Origin: Alphaproteobacteria bacterium UBA6149 | GTDB lineage: Bacteria > Pseudomonadota > Alphaproteobacteria > Rickettsiales > UBA998 | Reading direction: 5' to 3' | DNA length: 53,164 bases | Assembly (NCBI GenBank): GCA_002423155.1 | Contig: DIUV01000047.1 | Span: 1 to 53,164 of the forward strand | Part shown: piece by piece, positions 1-8,364 of the stretch | Position numbering within the stretch: position 1 is the stretch's first letter | Layout: each line of letters begins with the position of its first letter | The notes under the pieces: model-generated | Told to the model about the DNA's origin: nothing | Databases searched by the model: none | What the model saw: only the letters and a program-made list of their open reading frames with translations | Program-made: the position numbers and the translations under genes

Positions 1-85
1 GGGAGCCTCGCCAAGAGTAATTCTAATTGCTTGGTGAAAAAGTATTTTCTAGCTTTTTTATAACCAACAACATCACTCCTGTGGA

Positions 86-125
86 TACTCCCCTCACCCC
101 GTCCCTCTCCCAAAGGGAGATGGAG
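86..125. repeat. Partial REP-like repeat (CTCACCCC..CCCTCTCCC)
   Basis: This stretch carries half of the repeat seen in full at 37279-37427 and 48813-48932: CTCACCCC followed by CCCTCTCCC and a GGGAGA return arm. No matching second half is visible within the window. It lies downstream of eno, where it might form a weak hairpin. Bases 1-159 hold nothing else I can support. Confidence 0.55.
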
Positions 126-159
126 TTCTCCCGCATTCGAATTTGTAGGGCAGAAAAAA

Positions 160-1428
160 CTAAAAATTTGCCCCAGCATATACCGCCATATTACCCAAAT
201 GTTCTTCAATCCGTAGCAATTCATTATATTTCGCTAAGCGGTCAGAACGTGAAAGCGAGCCAGTTTTTATTTGCCCACAATTAGTCGCCACGGCAATATG
301 CGCAATCGTAGCATCTTCAGTTTCCCCTGAACGATGCGACAATACTGCTTTATAACCAGCACGTTGTGCCATTTCCACGGCTTCTAGCGTTTCCGACAAA
401 GTGCCAATTTGGTTTACTTTTACCAACAGCGCATTAGCAAGGTTCTTGCGAATACCTTCGCGGAGAATTTTTGGGTTAGTTACGAATAAATCATCACCCA
501 CTAGCTGAATTTTTTTACCCAAACGTGCAGTTAGTTCTGCCCAACCAGCATGATCATGCTCGGCACAGGCATCTTCAATCGAAATAATTGGGTATTTGGC
601 GACCAAACCTTCGTAATAGCTGATTAAGCCATCCGCATCCAGGCTTTTGCCTTCACCCGTTAACTCATATTTGCCCTTTTTATAAAACTCGCTGGAAGCA
701 GCATCCAGCGCCAAGCCAACTTCGCTTCCTGGTTTATAACCAGCAGCTTCAATTGCTTGCATAATAAAGGAAAGTGCCGCATCTGCGCTTTCAATATTCG
801 GCGCAAAGCCGCCTTCGTCACCCACATTAGTATTTAGCCCTGCCGCTTGCAGTTTTTTCTTCAACGCATGGAAAATTTCTGCCCCCATACGGATAGCATC
901 ACCCATAGATTCCGCCGCCAAAGGCATCACCATAAATTCTTGAATATCAATCGGGTTATCCGCATGCGCACCCCCATTAATAATATTCATCATCGGAACT
1001 GGCAAAATATGCGCGCGCGCACCGCCTAAATAACGATAAAGCGGCAAACCAGCCGATTCCGCCGCCGCTTTGGCTACTGCTAAAGACACACCCAAAATTG
1101 CATTAGCGCCTAAACGGGCTTTGTTTTCAGTACCATCTAATTCAATCAAAGCTTGGTCAATTTGCAATTGTTCATCTGCTTCCATCCCCAATAATGCATC
1201 AGTAATTTCGCCATTTATATTGCTTACCGCTTTGCGCACCCCCTTACCCAGATAACGATTTTTATCGCCATCACGTAGTTCTAAAGCTTCCAACTCACCA
1301 GTTGATGCGCCCGATGGAACTGCCGCCCGACCAAAAGCGCCATCATCTAGCAACACATCCACTTCCACCGTCGGATTACCCCGACTATCCAAAATTTCCC
1401 GCCCATGTATTGAAATAATTTCTGCCAT
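160..1428 (-). CDS. eno: Enolase (phosphopyruvate hydratase)
   Basis: Enolase interconverts 2-phosphoglycerate and phosphoenolpyruvate in glycolysis and is often also a degradosome partner. The 422-residue protein is the usual family length. It opens with MAEIISIHGREILDSRGNP, and shows the family segments GASTGELEALELRDGD, NVGDEGGFAPN, the metal-ligand stretch SIEDACAEHDH, the loop VGDDLFVTNP with its catalytic Lys region KVNQIG, and LSHRSGETED. An ATG six codons upstream (1446) exists but has no ribosome site. The ATG at 1428 has GAGGAAG nine bases before it, and that site lies inside the palindromic element at 1435-1578. It is the last gene of the ppiD-trpE-eno run on this strand. The call is secure; the start is a little less so. 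Confidence 0.97.
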   Translation of the reverse strand: MAEIISIHGREILDSRGNPTVEVDVLLDDGAFGRAAVPSGASTGELEALELRDGDKNRYLGKGVRKAVSNINGEITDALLGMEADEQLQIDQALIELDGTENKARLGANAILGVSLAVAKAAAESAGLPLYRYLGGARAHILPVPMMNIINGGAHADNPIDIQEFMVMPLAAESMGDAIRMGAEIFHALKKKLQAAGLNTNVGDEGGFAPNIESADAALSFIMQAIEAAGYKPGSEVGLALDAASSEFYKKGKYELTGEGKSLDADGLISYYEGLVAKYPIISIEDACAEHDHAGWAELTARLGKKIQLVGDDLFVTNPKILREGIRKNLANALLVKVNQIGTLSETLEAVEMAQRAGYKAVLSHRSGETEDATIAHIAVATNCGQIKTGSLSRSDRLAKYNELLRIEEHLGNMAVYAGANF

Positions 1429-1434
1429 TTTATT

Positions 1435-1578
1435 AGACTTCCTCATAAACTAATTGTAGCAACGCATCTGCGCCGTTTTTTCTTCTTCATAATCCTCACG
1501 TAGCACAGCTACGCTGCGGTTATTCATCAGAAAGAAACGACTCACCTGCATCACTACAATTAGTTTATGAAGAAGTCT
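1435..1578. repeat. Family A palindromic element upstream of eno
   Basis: This is a 144-bp near-perfect palindrome. The outer arms are AGACTTCCTCATAAAC on the left and its complement with one mismatch on the right (AGACTTCTTCATAAAC read inward), continuing through TAATTGTAG. The centre contains CTCACGTAGCACAGCTACG, which is shared with the elements at 50214-50356 and 52306-52445. ATT flanks both sides (1432-1434 and 1579-1581), consistent with a 3-bp target duplication. It separates trpE from eno and contains the probable eno ribosome site. There is no coding capacity for a transposase, so it would be non-autonomous. Confidence 0.8.
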
Positions 1579-1607
1579 ATTTCTTTCCTTAAATTTACAA
1601 ATACTAA

Positions 1608-3125
1608 TTATTTACCCGAAAATTGCGCTGCATAACCGGCTGCTCGCATAATTGCCTGCGCCTTATTCAGCGTTTCTTGATATTCTGCTTCCCTGTCGGA
1701 ATCCGCCACTACTCCGCCGCCCGCTTGAACATATAATATATCGTCTTTTATCAAACCAGTGCGTAGCGTTATGCAGGTATCCATACTGCCATTAGCAGAA
1801 AAATAGCCCACACAACCCGCATAGAAACTGCGCCCAATGGGTTCTAGTTCATCAATTATTTCCATCGCGCGGATTTTCGGTGCGCCGCTTACCGTGCCTG
1901 CGGGAAAACCACTCATTAAAGCGTCTAAACAATCATATTTAGGGTCTAGCTTACCCACCACATTAGAAACAATATGCATCACATGCGAATAACGCTCTAC
2001 TATCATTTGCTCGGTAACGGTAACCGTACCTGTTTGTGCACAACGCCCAACATCATTACGCCCTAAATCTAACAACATCAAATGTTCGGATAATTCTTTC
2101 GGGTCGTTTAATAATTCTTGCTCTAGGGCCAAATCTTCTTCATGGGTTGCCCCCCGTTTGCGCGTGCCGGCAATTGGGCGAATAGTTATTTCTTCGTCGC
2201 GCACTCGTACCAATATTTCCGGACTGGAGCCAACTAGCGAGAAGCCATCTAATTGCAAATAAAACAAAAATGGAGAAGGATTTAAAAACCGCAAAGCACG
2301 ATATAAAGCAACCGGCGGCAATTTAAATTCCGCCGAAAAACGTTGCGAAGGAACCATCTGAAAAATATCCCCAGCGCGGATATATTCTTTAGCTTTTTCG
2401 ACCATTGCGTAATAATCTTCTCGCGTCATCTGCGGCGTAAACTCGGGCATTTCCACTTCGGTTGCCTGAAATCTTTGCGCATTAGCTACGGGACGCGCCA
2501 ACCTGATAAGCACTTCTTCTATGCGTGATTCCGCCTCGCTATAAGCGGCATCGGCATTGGTATAATTCTTATCCATCCACACCGGCGCGGCAATAGTTAT
2601 CACCCCATCTCTACCATCAAACACCACCGTAACACTGGGGCGCATTAATTGCGCATCGGGAATATTGATTGGGTCAGGATTGCGTTTGGGCACATTTTCC
2701 ACCAAACGAATCATATCATAACCCAAATATCCCACCCAACCTGCGGACATGGGCGGCAAGTTTTCCGGTATTTCTAAGCGAGAGCTGGCCAACAATTCGC
2801 GCAGGGAAGTAAAAGCATCGCCTGCGGATTTAAAATTCCCTTGTTCAACATCTGTACAGATTTGTGCAATATTATCCTGACATTTCCATACGGCATCGGG
2901 CAGTAATCCAATAATTGAATAACGTCCGCGAGTTTCTCCGCCTTCTACCGATTCAAGCAAAAAACAATTTTGACCAGCTTGCTGCAATTTAAGCAAAGCC
3001 GATACGGGCGTGTCTAAGTCCGCAACTAAACGCGTCCAAAGAATTTGCGATTTGTTCTGAACAAAATTCTCCTTAAATTCCTCAATCTCAGGAAAAATGC
3101 GGCTATCGAGCGCAAAATTTTTCAT
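1608..3125 (-). CDS. trpE: Anthranilate synthase component I
   Basis: TrpE makes anthranilate from chorismate, using ammonia delivered by TrpG (encoded at 25557). The 505-residue protein has the N-terminal LLES feedback motif (NCFLLESVEGGETRGRYS), which binds tryptophan in the family. It also has the catalytic segments GDIFQMVPSQRF, PIAGTRKRG, DLGRNDVGR and FPAGTVSGAPKIRAMEII and a C-terminal AGGGVVADSD. The last group is typical of chorismate-binding enzymes. It begins 15 bases after ppiD, with AGAAGAG before the ATG, so the two are probably co-transcribed. No leader peptide or attenuator is visible, because ppiD lies directly upstream. It is separated from trpGDC by about 22 kb. Confidence 0.95.
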   Translation of the reverse strand: MKNFALDSRIFPEIEEFKENFVQNKSQILWTRLVADLDTPVSALLKLQQAGQNCFLLESVEGGETRGRYSIIGLLPDAVWKCQDNIAQICTDVEQGNFKSAGDAFTSLRELLASSRLEIPENLPPMSAGWVGYLGYDMIRLVENVPKRNPDPINIPDAQLMRPSVTVVFDGRDGVITIAAPVWMDKNYTNADAAYSEAESRIEEVLIRLARPVANAQRFQATEVEMPEFTPQMTREDYYAMVEKAKEYIRAGDIFQMVPSQRFSAEFKLPPVALYRALRFLNPSPFLFYLQLDGFSLVGSSPEILVRVRDEEITIRPIAGTRKRGATHEEDLALEQELLNDPKELSEHLMLLDLGRNDVGRCAQTGTVTVTEQMIVERYSHVMHIVSNVVGKLDPKYDCLDALMSGFPAGTVSGAPKIRAMEIIDELEPIGRSFYAGCVGYFSANGSMDTCITLRTGLIKDDILYVQAGGGVVADSDREAEYQETLNKAQAIMRAAGYAAQFSGK

Positions 3126-3140
3126 AAATCAGCTCTTCTA

Positions 3141-5096
3141 TTATTCAGCATCAGGGTTTTTATCCGCTCCCAGCGCGGTTTTTAACACATCTTCATGAAT
3201 TTTCACCCCATAGCTGGCCCGTAAATAGCGAAAATACTGATCCAAAATTTCCTGATGGTAATCTTCACTCAAAGAATGTTGTAAAGCCGCAAATAATTTT
3301 TTTCCTCTGGGAGTTTTGCTGGCGTCAGGAGCAGCGATAGAAGCCTCATAAATGGCAAATACAAAACCCTTTCCATAAGGATAAATACCCGTAACATTCT
3401 GCGCATGTGGCAGAGCAAATATTTCTTGTATCAAGGCTTGCGGCAAAACCGATTTCCAATCTGCCGGAATGGCTTTATCATCAGAAACACCCCCTCTATC
3501 CAAAACCATCCGCAAAGGGGATAAATCATTAAGGCTAAAATCTTTTCCTGCTTTAATTTCTGCGCGTAAACTATCAGCTCGTTTCAACGCCGCCGCATGG
3601 AGTGATTTTTTTACCTCATCCTGTTTCCAATCAGACAAAACCTGCCCACGAATTTCCTCAAGCGCACGATCACGCGCGGGAATAACATCATTTAATTCCA
3701 CCACAAAGGCACTACCATCATCATTACGAATCACCGAGGAATGCGTATTTTGCTTGCCCCTGGAAGCAACATTCAGCCCAAAAACCGTGCTAATAATCTT
3801 AAAGTTTTTGTCTGCATCCAGCCCCAGGCCATTATCTTGTTGTTTCCCCTGCATATTAATCGGGCGAACTTTGTTATATTTAACTCCAGCAATTTTTGCA
3901 GCTGCTTCTAAACCAACCCCACTGGCTAAACCATCTTCTAAACGATCATAATGATCAGAAAATATTTTATCTGCTTGTTCGCTCCGCAATTCATTTTCAA
4001 TATTTTTGCGCACTTCTTCAAACCCAGCTATTTTGCTTGGCTCGATTTTCGTCACTTTAAATATATACCAACCAAAATGACTTTCTAAAGGAACCGAAAA
4101 CTCATCTTTAGCTAATTGGAAAACCGCTGCGCCTCCCACAGGTAGTTTTTCTTTTACCACTGTGCCAAAAAGTAAATTTTTACCATTCAAAGGAGCAATT
4201 TCTTTTGCCACTTCATTAAAATTCTTACCACTGCGTAATAACCCATAAGCACGTTCTGCATCAGACTTATTATCATATAATAATTGCTGTATTTCGCGTT
4301 TTTCGGGCAGACTAAACTCTGCCACCCGCTCATTATAAATTTTCATAGCATCTTGACGAGAAACTTGCACCTGACTCATTATTTGGGCCGGCAGCAATTC
4401 CACATAACCCAAAGCCCGATATTCTGGAGCATGATATTTGCTTTTGTTGGTTGCATAATAATTTGCTAACTCGGCATCACTCGGTTCGACTATTTTGCTA
4501 TTTTGAGGGGGAGTTTCTAACTTTAAGAGCACTACTTTGCGTTGCTCATGCTTGGCAACATATAAATTTTTCAAAAGTTCATCAGGTACAATCGAGCGCA
4601 AATCAAAGCTCGCCAACAATAATTCTGTGGTTAATTGTTGGCGCAAATCTTCAATATAAATTTTTTCTGATATATTATGCTGTGCCAATAATTGCCGAAA
4701 CAACGACTTATCAAAAGCACCATTAGCATTATGAAAAGCAGGATTATCGCGAATATTGCGCATAATTGCTTCATCGGGAACCGTAATACCTAAATTCTCA
4801 CTTTCTTGACGAAGCAATAATTTATTCACCATTTCCTGTAATTTCAGCTGATGAATATTCAATCCTTGCAAAAATTCTGGCGAATAACGCTGCCCAAAGC
4901 TTTTTTTCAACTGGTCAACTTCGGCCATAAAACTAGATAGCAAAATTTTTTCTTTACCAACCGTAGCTAAAGTGCTGTTCATACTGGAACTACGCAGCAC
5001 ATCCCCCACTCCCCAAAGCACAAAACTGGCGGCTAAGGCTAGCAACAAAGCTTTGGCAAAAAATCCCGATGCGCTTTTTCTTAAAGTACTCAACAT
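3141..5096 (-). CDS. ppiD: Periplasmic folding chaperone, PpiD/SurA-type peptidyl-prolyl isomerase
   Basis: This is an inner-membrane-anchored periplasmic protein of 651 residues that assists folding of exported proteins. The N-terminus (MLSTLRKSASGFFAKALLLALAAS) is the cytosolic tip plus single membrane anchor typical of PpiD. It is followed by a SurA_N-like domain (about 35-190) and a degenerate parvulin domain (about 230-370, with LPVGGAAVFQLAKDEFSVPLES and HFGWYIFKV). A second, weaker rotamase-like segment follows. A longer reading from TTG at 5126 would begin inside a MITE terminal repeat, so I chose the ATG at 5096, preceded by AAAGAG. The order ppiD-trpE recurs in Alphaproteobacteria. 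Confidence 0.88.
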   Translation of the reverse strand: MLSTLRKSASGFFAKALLLALAASFVLWGVGDVLRSSSMNSTLATVGKEKILLSSFMAEVDQLKKSFGQRYSPEFLQGLNIHQLKLQEMVNKLLLRQESENLGITVPDEAIMRNIRDNPAFHNANGAFDKSLFRQLLAQHNISEKIYIEDLRQQLTTELLLASFDLRSIVPDELLKNLYVAKHEQRKVVLLKLETPPQNSKIVEPSDAELANYYATNKSKYHAPEYRALGYVELLPAQIMSQVQVSRQDAMKIYNERVAEFSLPEKREIQQLLYDNKSDAERAYGLLRSGKNFNEVAKEIAPLNGKNLLFGTVVKEKLPVGGAAVFQLAKDEFSVPLESHFGWYIFKVTKIEPSKIAGFEEVRKNIENELRSEQADKIFSDHYDRLEDGLASGVGLEAAAKIAGVKYNKVRPINMQGKQQDNGLGLDADKNFKIISTVFGLNVASRGKQNTHSSVIRNDDGSAFVVELNDVIPARDRALEEIRGQVLSDWKQDEVKKSLHAAALKRADSLRAEIKAGKDFSLNDLSPLRMVLDRGGVSDDKAIPADWKSVLPQALIQEIFALPHAQNVTGIYPYGKGFVFAIYEASIAAPDASKTPRGKKLFAALQHSLSEDYHQEILDQYFRYLRASYGVKIHEDVLKTALGADKNPDAE

Positions 5097-5112
5097 ATAT
5101 AGCTCTTTATCT

Positions 5113-5325
5113 ATTCTACACGACAATATTATTAATAATAAGCATTGTTATATTTCAATATTTTCCGTTGTCATTCCCACGTAGGTGGGAATCTCTTTCA
5201 ACCCAAACGAAGCATTCGCAAGTGGAAAAAGGGATTCTTAGTCGCACGGGAATGACGACGGAAAGAGTGTTACTAACATAAAACTCAATGACTTCACAAT
5301 ATTAATAATACTGCCATGTAGAGCA
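5113..5325. mobile_element. Family B MITE, copy 1
   Basis: This is a 213-bp element with inverted ends: CTACACGACAATATTATT from 5116, and CTACATGGCAGTATTATT read inward from 5321. An inner palindrome at about 5165-5266 begins CCGTTGTCATTCCCAC and ends in GACGACGG. Flanking CTCTTTATCT (5103-5112) and CTCTTTAATT (5326-5335) match in 8 of 10 bases and sit at the same offsets as in the other two complete copies, so they look like a worn 10-bp target duplication. It carries no gene. It sits between the divergent ppiD and tpiA genes and ends 16 bases before the ppiD start. Confidence 0.75.
5131..5158 (-). promoter_or_regulatory. Possible promoter for ppiD inside MITE copy 1
   Basis: Reading toward ppiD there is a TTGAAA box (5153-5158) and, after 16 bases, ATTAAT (5131-5136). 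They match 5 and 4 of 6 bases of the sigma-70 consensus. Transcripts would start near 5124 and leave a leader of about 28 bases. The element ends 16 bases before the start codon, so the leader must come from the element; the promoter itself is only a guess. Confidence 0.3.
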
Positions 5326-5432
5326 CTCTTTAATTAAAACAAATAATAATCAACTTGTCGATACACTACCTATGCCTCTTTTAAAAGCCTGAAATGTATG
5401 TTAAGCACTCAATTAATCTAAAGGAGTAAAAA

Positions 5433-6176
5433 ATGTATAAGCCCTTAATCGCCGGCAATTGGAAGCTGAACGGAACTATCGCACAGGCAGAGATATTAAT
5501 AAAGAATATTGCCAAAACTACCAATGATGCCGCAGAATGCCTGATTTGCCCACCCGCCACTTTATTACATAAAATATCCGAATGGACCGAAGATACCGAG
5601 ATAAAATTGGGAGGACAAGATTGTTCCGCGCAAGAATCCGGTGCGTTCACCGGGGAGATCAGCGCGGCTATGTTAAAAGATGTGGGAGCGGAATATGTTA
5701 TTTTGGGACATTCTGAACGGCGGATGTTTTATGGAGAAACCGACGAAAATGTATGTAAAAAGGCAGAAATTGCCTTAAAAAACGGTCTTAATCCCATAAT
5801 TTGTATTGGCGAAAGCTTGGCTCAGCAAGAGGCAGGACATACTTTAGAGGTAATTCGCAAACAAATCGCCACAAACATACCTAATAGTTTGACGAAAAAC
5901 CTAATTATAGCCTATGAACCAGTTTGGGCGATTGGAAGTGGTAAAATTCCTAGCCTAAATGATATTGAGATGGTACATAGCACCATTTTAGCGACCTTGT
6001 CGGGAGAAAGAAATATCGACTATACTAATGTACGCGTGCTATATGGTGGTTCCGTAAAAGCAAATAATGCGGCAGACATATTAGCAGTACCTGCGGTTGG
6101 AGGGCTGTTAGTAGGCGGCGCGAGTTTGGTGGCAGAAGAATTTTGCGCAATATTGGCAGCGGCAAACCAGCTGTAA
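5433..6176 (+). CDS. tpiA: Triose-phosphate isomerase
   Basis: The enzyme interconverts dihydroxyacetone phosphate and glyceraldehyde 3-phosphate in glycolysis. It is a TIM-barrel protein of 247 residues, the standard length. Visible motifs are the N-terminal GNWKLNG with the active-site Asn and Lys, ILGHSERRMFYGE with the electrophilic His, AYEPVWAIGSGK containing the catalytic Glu and the flexible loop, and the phosphate-binding YGGSVKANNA and LLVGGAS. AAAGGAG lies seven bases before the ATG. It heads a plus-strand run with secG and pyrG, an arrangement common in Alphaproteobacteria. Confidence 0.98.
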   Translation: MYKPLIAGNWKLNGTIAQAEILIKNIAKTTNDAAECLICPPATLLHKISEWTEDTEIKLGGQDCSAQESGAFTGEISAAMLKDVGAEYVILGHSERRMFYGETDENVCKKAEIALKNGLNPIICIGESLAQQEAGHTLEVIRKQIATNIPNSLTKNLIIAYEPVWAIGSGKIPSLNDIEMVHSTILATLSGERNIDYTNVRVLYGGSVKANNAADILAVPAVGGLLVGGASLVAEEFCAILAAANQL

Positions 6177-6253
6177 GCTCGCGTTAAGTTCACAAAAGAA
6201 CACAAAAGAACATATTAACAAATAAATTATAGTTATAACTCAAGGATAAAAAA

Positions 6254-6688
6254 ATGCAGACTATATTATTAGGAGTTCAGGTAATTGTCGCGCTGGCGCT
6301 GATTATCGCGGTACTTTTTCAGCGTAGCGATGCGGATGGTTTCGGCATGGGTAGTGGTAGCGCTGGGGGCATGGGTATGCTTTCGGGTCGTGCGCAAGCC
6401 AATTTCTTCACCCGGCTGACCGCAATATTAGCCGCAATTTTTATGATTAATAGCCTGGCGTTAACGATTTTAGTTGCCCAAACCGGCAAAAATTCCTTGG
6501 TAGATCAAATCACTCCTGCCACCACCGAAGCAGCTCCTGCGGACAAAGCAACCGTTCCCATGGATAATAAAAACAATATAGATAATAAACCAGCATCTGA
6601 CAAAAAAGATGCTAATTCTAAACCCGCACCTGCGGCAAAAGCAGCAGATGTAAAACCTGCATCAAAATCTGTACCTAAAGCACAATAA
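6254..6688 (+). CDS. secG: Protein-export membrane protein SecG
   Basis: SecG is the small non-essential subunit of the SecYEG translocon in the inner membrane. The 144-residue product has two membrane helices (about 3-22 and 53-74) joined by the conserved Gly-rich cytoplasmic loop QRSDADGFGMGSGSAGGMG. A long hydrophilic Ala/Lys/Pro-rich tail (about 80-144) follows; it is lineage-variable and has no known function. AAGGAT precedes the ATG. Its place between tpiA and pyrG is the usual alphaproteobacterial order and supports the call. Confidence 0.95.
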   Translation: MQTILLGVQVIVALALIIAVLFQRSDADGFGMGSGSAGGMGMLSGRAQANFFTRLTAILAAIFMINSLALTILVAQTGKNSLVDQITPATTEAAPADKATVPMDNKNNIDNKPASDKKDANSKPAPAAKAADVKPASKSVPKAQ

Positions 6689-6707
6689 ACCTCTTAACTT
6701 AAAAAAA

Positions 6708-8354
6708 ATGGCACGTTTTATATTTATTACCGGTGGTGTGGTTTCTTCACTAGGCAAAGGCTTGGCCTCCGCAAGCTTGGGCGCATTATTACAAGCACGC
6801 GGCTTCCGTGTGCGCCTGCGCAAGATGGATCCGTATCTTAACGTAGATCCCGGCACCATGAGCCCCACCCAACATGGAGAAGTATTCGTAACCGATGATG
6901 GTGCGGAAACCGATCTGGATCTTGGGCATTATGAACGCTTCACAGGAGTAGAAGCGCGGCGCAGCGACAATGTAACCACTGGGCAGATTTATTCCACCCT
7001 AATTAGCAAAGAACGCCGCGGCGATTATTTGGGGGGAACCGTACAAGTAATTCCCCATGTAACTGATTTAATTAAAGAATTCATCCTGCGAGATACTGAC
7101 GATGCGGATTTTATTCTTTGTGAAATTGGCGGCACCGTAGGTGATATTGAAGGATTGCCATTTTTTGAGGCAATTCGCCAAATGGGTTATGAAATTGGCA
7201 AAGAACGCTGCTTATTCATGCACTTAACTTTAGTTCCCTATATTCCTTCTGCACGGGAACTAAAAACTAAGCCTACCCAACATTCGGTCAAAGAATTACG
7301 CTCGATTGGTATCATCCCAGATATTTTATTATGCCGCGCCGATCGCGAGATTCCCCTTTCGGAACGCCGTAAAATCGCGCTGTTTTGTAATATTCCCGAA
7401 CAAAATGTTATCCCTGCGTTAGATGTAAAATCCATCTATCAAGTACCCATGACCTATCATGCAGAAGGGTTAGACACGCAAGTACTCCGCCATTTTGGCT
7501 TAGATGATGGCACCTCGCCTGATTTAGGCGTATGGGAAAATATTTTCCGCCGCTTTACCCAGCCCGAAGGCGAAGTAGTCATCGCCATTGTAGGAAAATA
7601 CACCGCTTTTGGCGATGCCTATAAATCACTAACTGAAGCCTTAGACCATGCAGGAATCGCCCATAATTTGCGCATAAAAGTTAAATGGGTAAATGCACGC
7701 ATATTTGAAAAACAAGATGTTGCCGATAAATTAAAAGATGTAGATGCAATCTTAGTCCCCGGTGGTTTTGGCAAAGAAGGCGTGCGCGGCAAGCAATTAG
7801 CCGCCAAATATGCGCGTGAAAACAACGTGCCATATCTGGGCATTTGCTTTGGCATGCAAATGGCGGTAATTGAATATGCGCGGCATGTCTTGGGGGTTGC
7901 CGATGCTTCTTCTTCCGAATTCACCCAAACTCCAAGTGCGGATGCACGCGGAATGGTCGTCGGACTAATGACCGAATGGCAAAAAGGCAATGAACTAGAA
8001 AAACGCGGTAAAGATGGCGATTTAGGCGGAACGATGCGCCTAGGTTCTTACGATTGCGCATTAAAAGCTGGCTCATTGGCACATAAAATTTATGGACAAG
8101 ACTCTATATCCGAACGCCATCGCCATCGTTACGAGGTGAATATTGAATATCGCCCTGAATTGGAAAAAGCCGGCATGCTATTTTCTGGTCTTTCTCCCAA
8201 CGGAGAACTGCCCGAAATCGTAGAAATCCCCACCCATCCTTGGTTTGTCGGCGTACAATTCCACCCAGAATTTAAATCTCGCCCATTTGCTCCCCATCCT
8301 TTATTTGCCTCCTTTGTGGAGGCGGCAATGGTGCGGCAAAAGCTAGTTAAATAA
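6708..8354 (+). CDS. pyrG: CTP synthase
   Basis: CTP synthase aminates UTP to CTP using glutamine and ATP, the last step of pyrimidine nucleotide synthesis. The 548-residue protein starts with the synthetase domain signature FITGGVVSSLGKGLASASLG and continues through KMDPYLNVDPGTMSP, HGEVFVTDDGAETDLDLGHYER and CEIGGTVGDIE. The C-terminal class I glutaminase domain has the nucleophile elbow GICFGMQMA and the catalytic His-Glu in VQFHPEF. All key residues are present. It lies 19 bases after secG and 10 bases before radA, so it is probably transcribed with both. Confidence 0.98.
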   Translation: MARFIFITGGVVSSLGKGLASASLGALLQARGFRVRLRKMDPYLNVDPGTMSPTQHGEVFVTDDGAETDLDLGHYERFTGVEARRSDNVTTGQIYSTLISKERRGDYLGGTVQVIPHVTDLIKEFILRDTDDADFILCEIGGTVGDIEGLPFFEAIRQMGYEIGKERCLFMHLTLVPYIPSARELKTKPTQHSVKELRSIGIIPDILLCRADREIPLSERRKIALFCNIPEQNVIPALDVKSIYQVPMTYHAEGLDTQVLRHFGLDDGTSPDLGVWENIFRRFTQPEGEVVIAIVGKYTAFGDAYKSLTEALDHAGIAHNLRIKVKWVNARIFEKQDVADKLKDVDAILVPGGFGKEGVRGKQLAAKYARENNVPYLGICFGMQMAVIEYARHVLGVADASSSEFTQTPSADARGMVVGLMTEWQKGNELEKRGKDGDLGGTMRLGSYDCALKAGSLAHKIYGQDSISERHRHRYEVNIEYRPELEKAGMLFSGLSPNGELPEIVEIPTHPWFVGVQFHPEFKSRPFAPHPLFASFVEAAMVRQKLVK

Positions 8355-8364
8355 TATTCTTGGC

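Noticed and set aside
27..284. Open frame of 85 codons on the plus strand downstream of eno
   Set aside because: It runs over the REP-like fragment and antisense to the end of eno. It has no ribosome site and no protein-like pattern.
1429..1446. Upstream eno start giving six extra residues (MRKSNK)
   Set aside because: There is no ribosome site before it, an in-frame stop lies just upstream, and enolases normally start at the MAEII position.
3126..3140. Tryptophan attenuator before trpE
   Set aside because: Only 15 bases separate ppiD from trpE. There is no leader peptide with Trp codons and no terminator hairpin.
5097..5126. Upstream TTG start of ppiD adding MSCRIDKELY
   Set aside because: The codons lie in the MITE terminal repeat and its flank. 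The downstream ATG has AAAGAG and a normal PpiD N-terminus.
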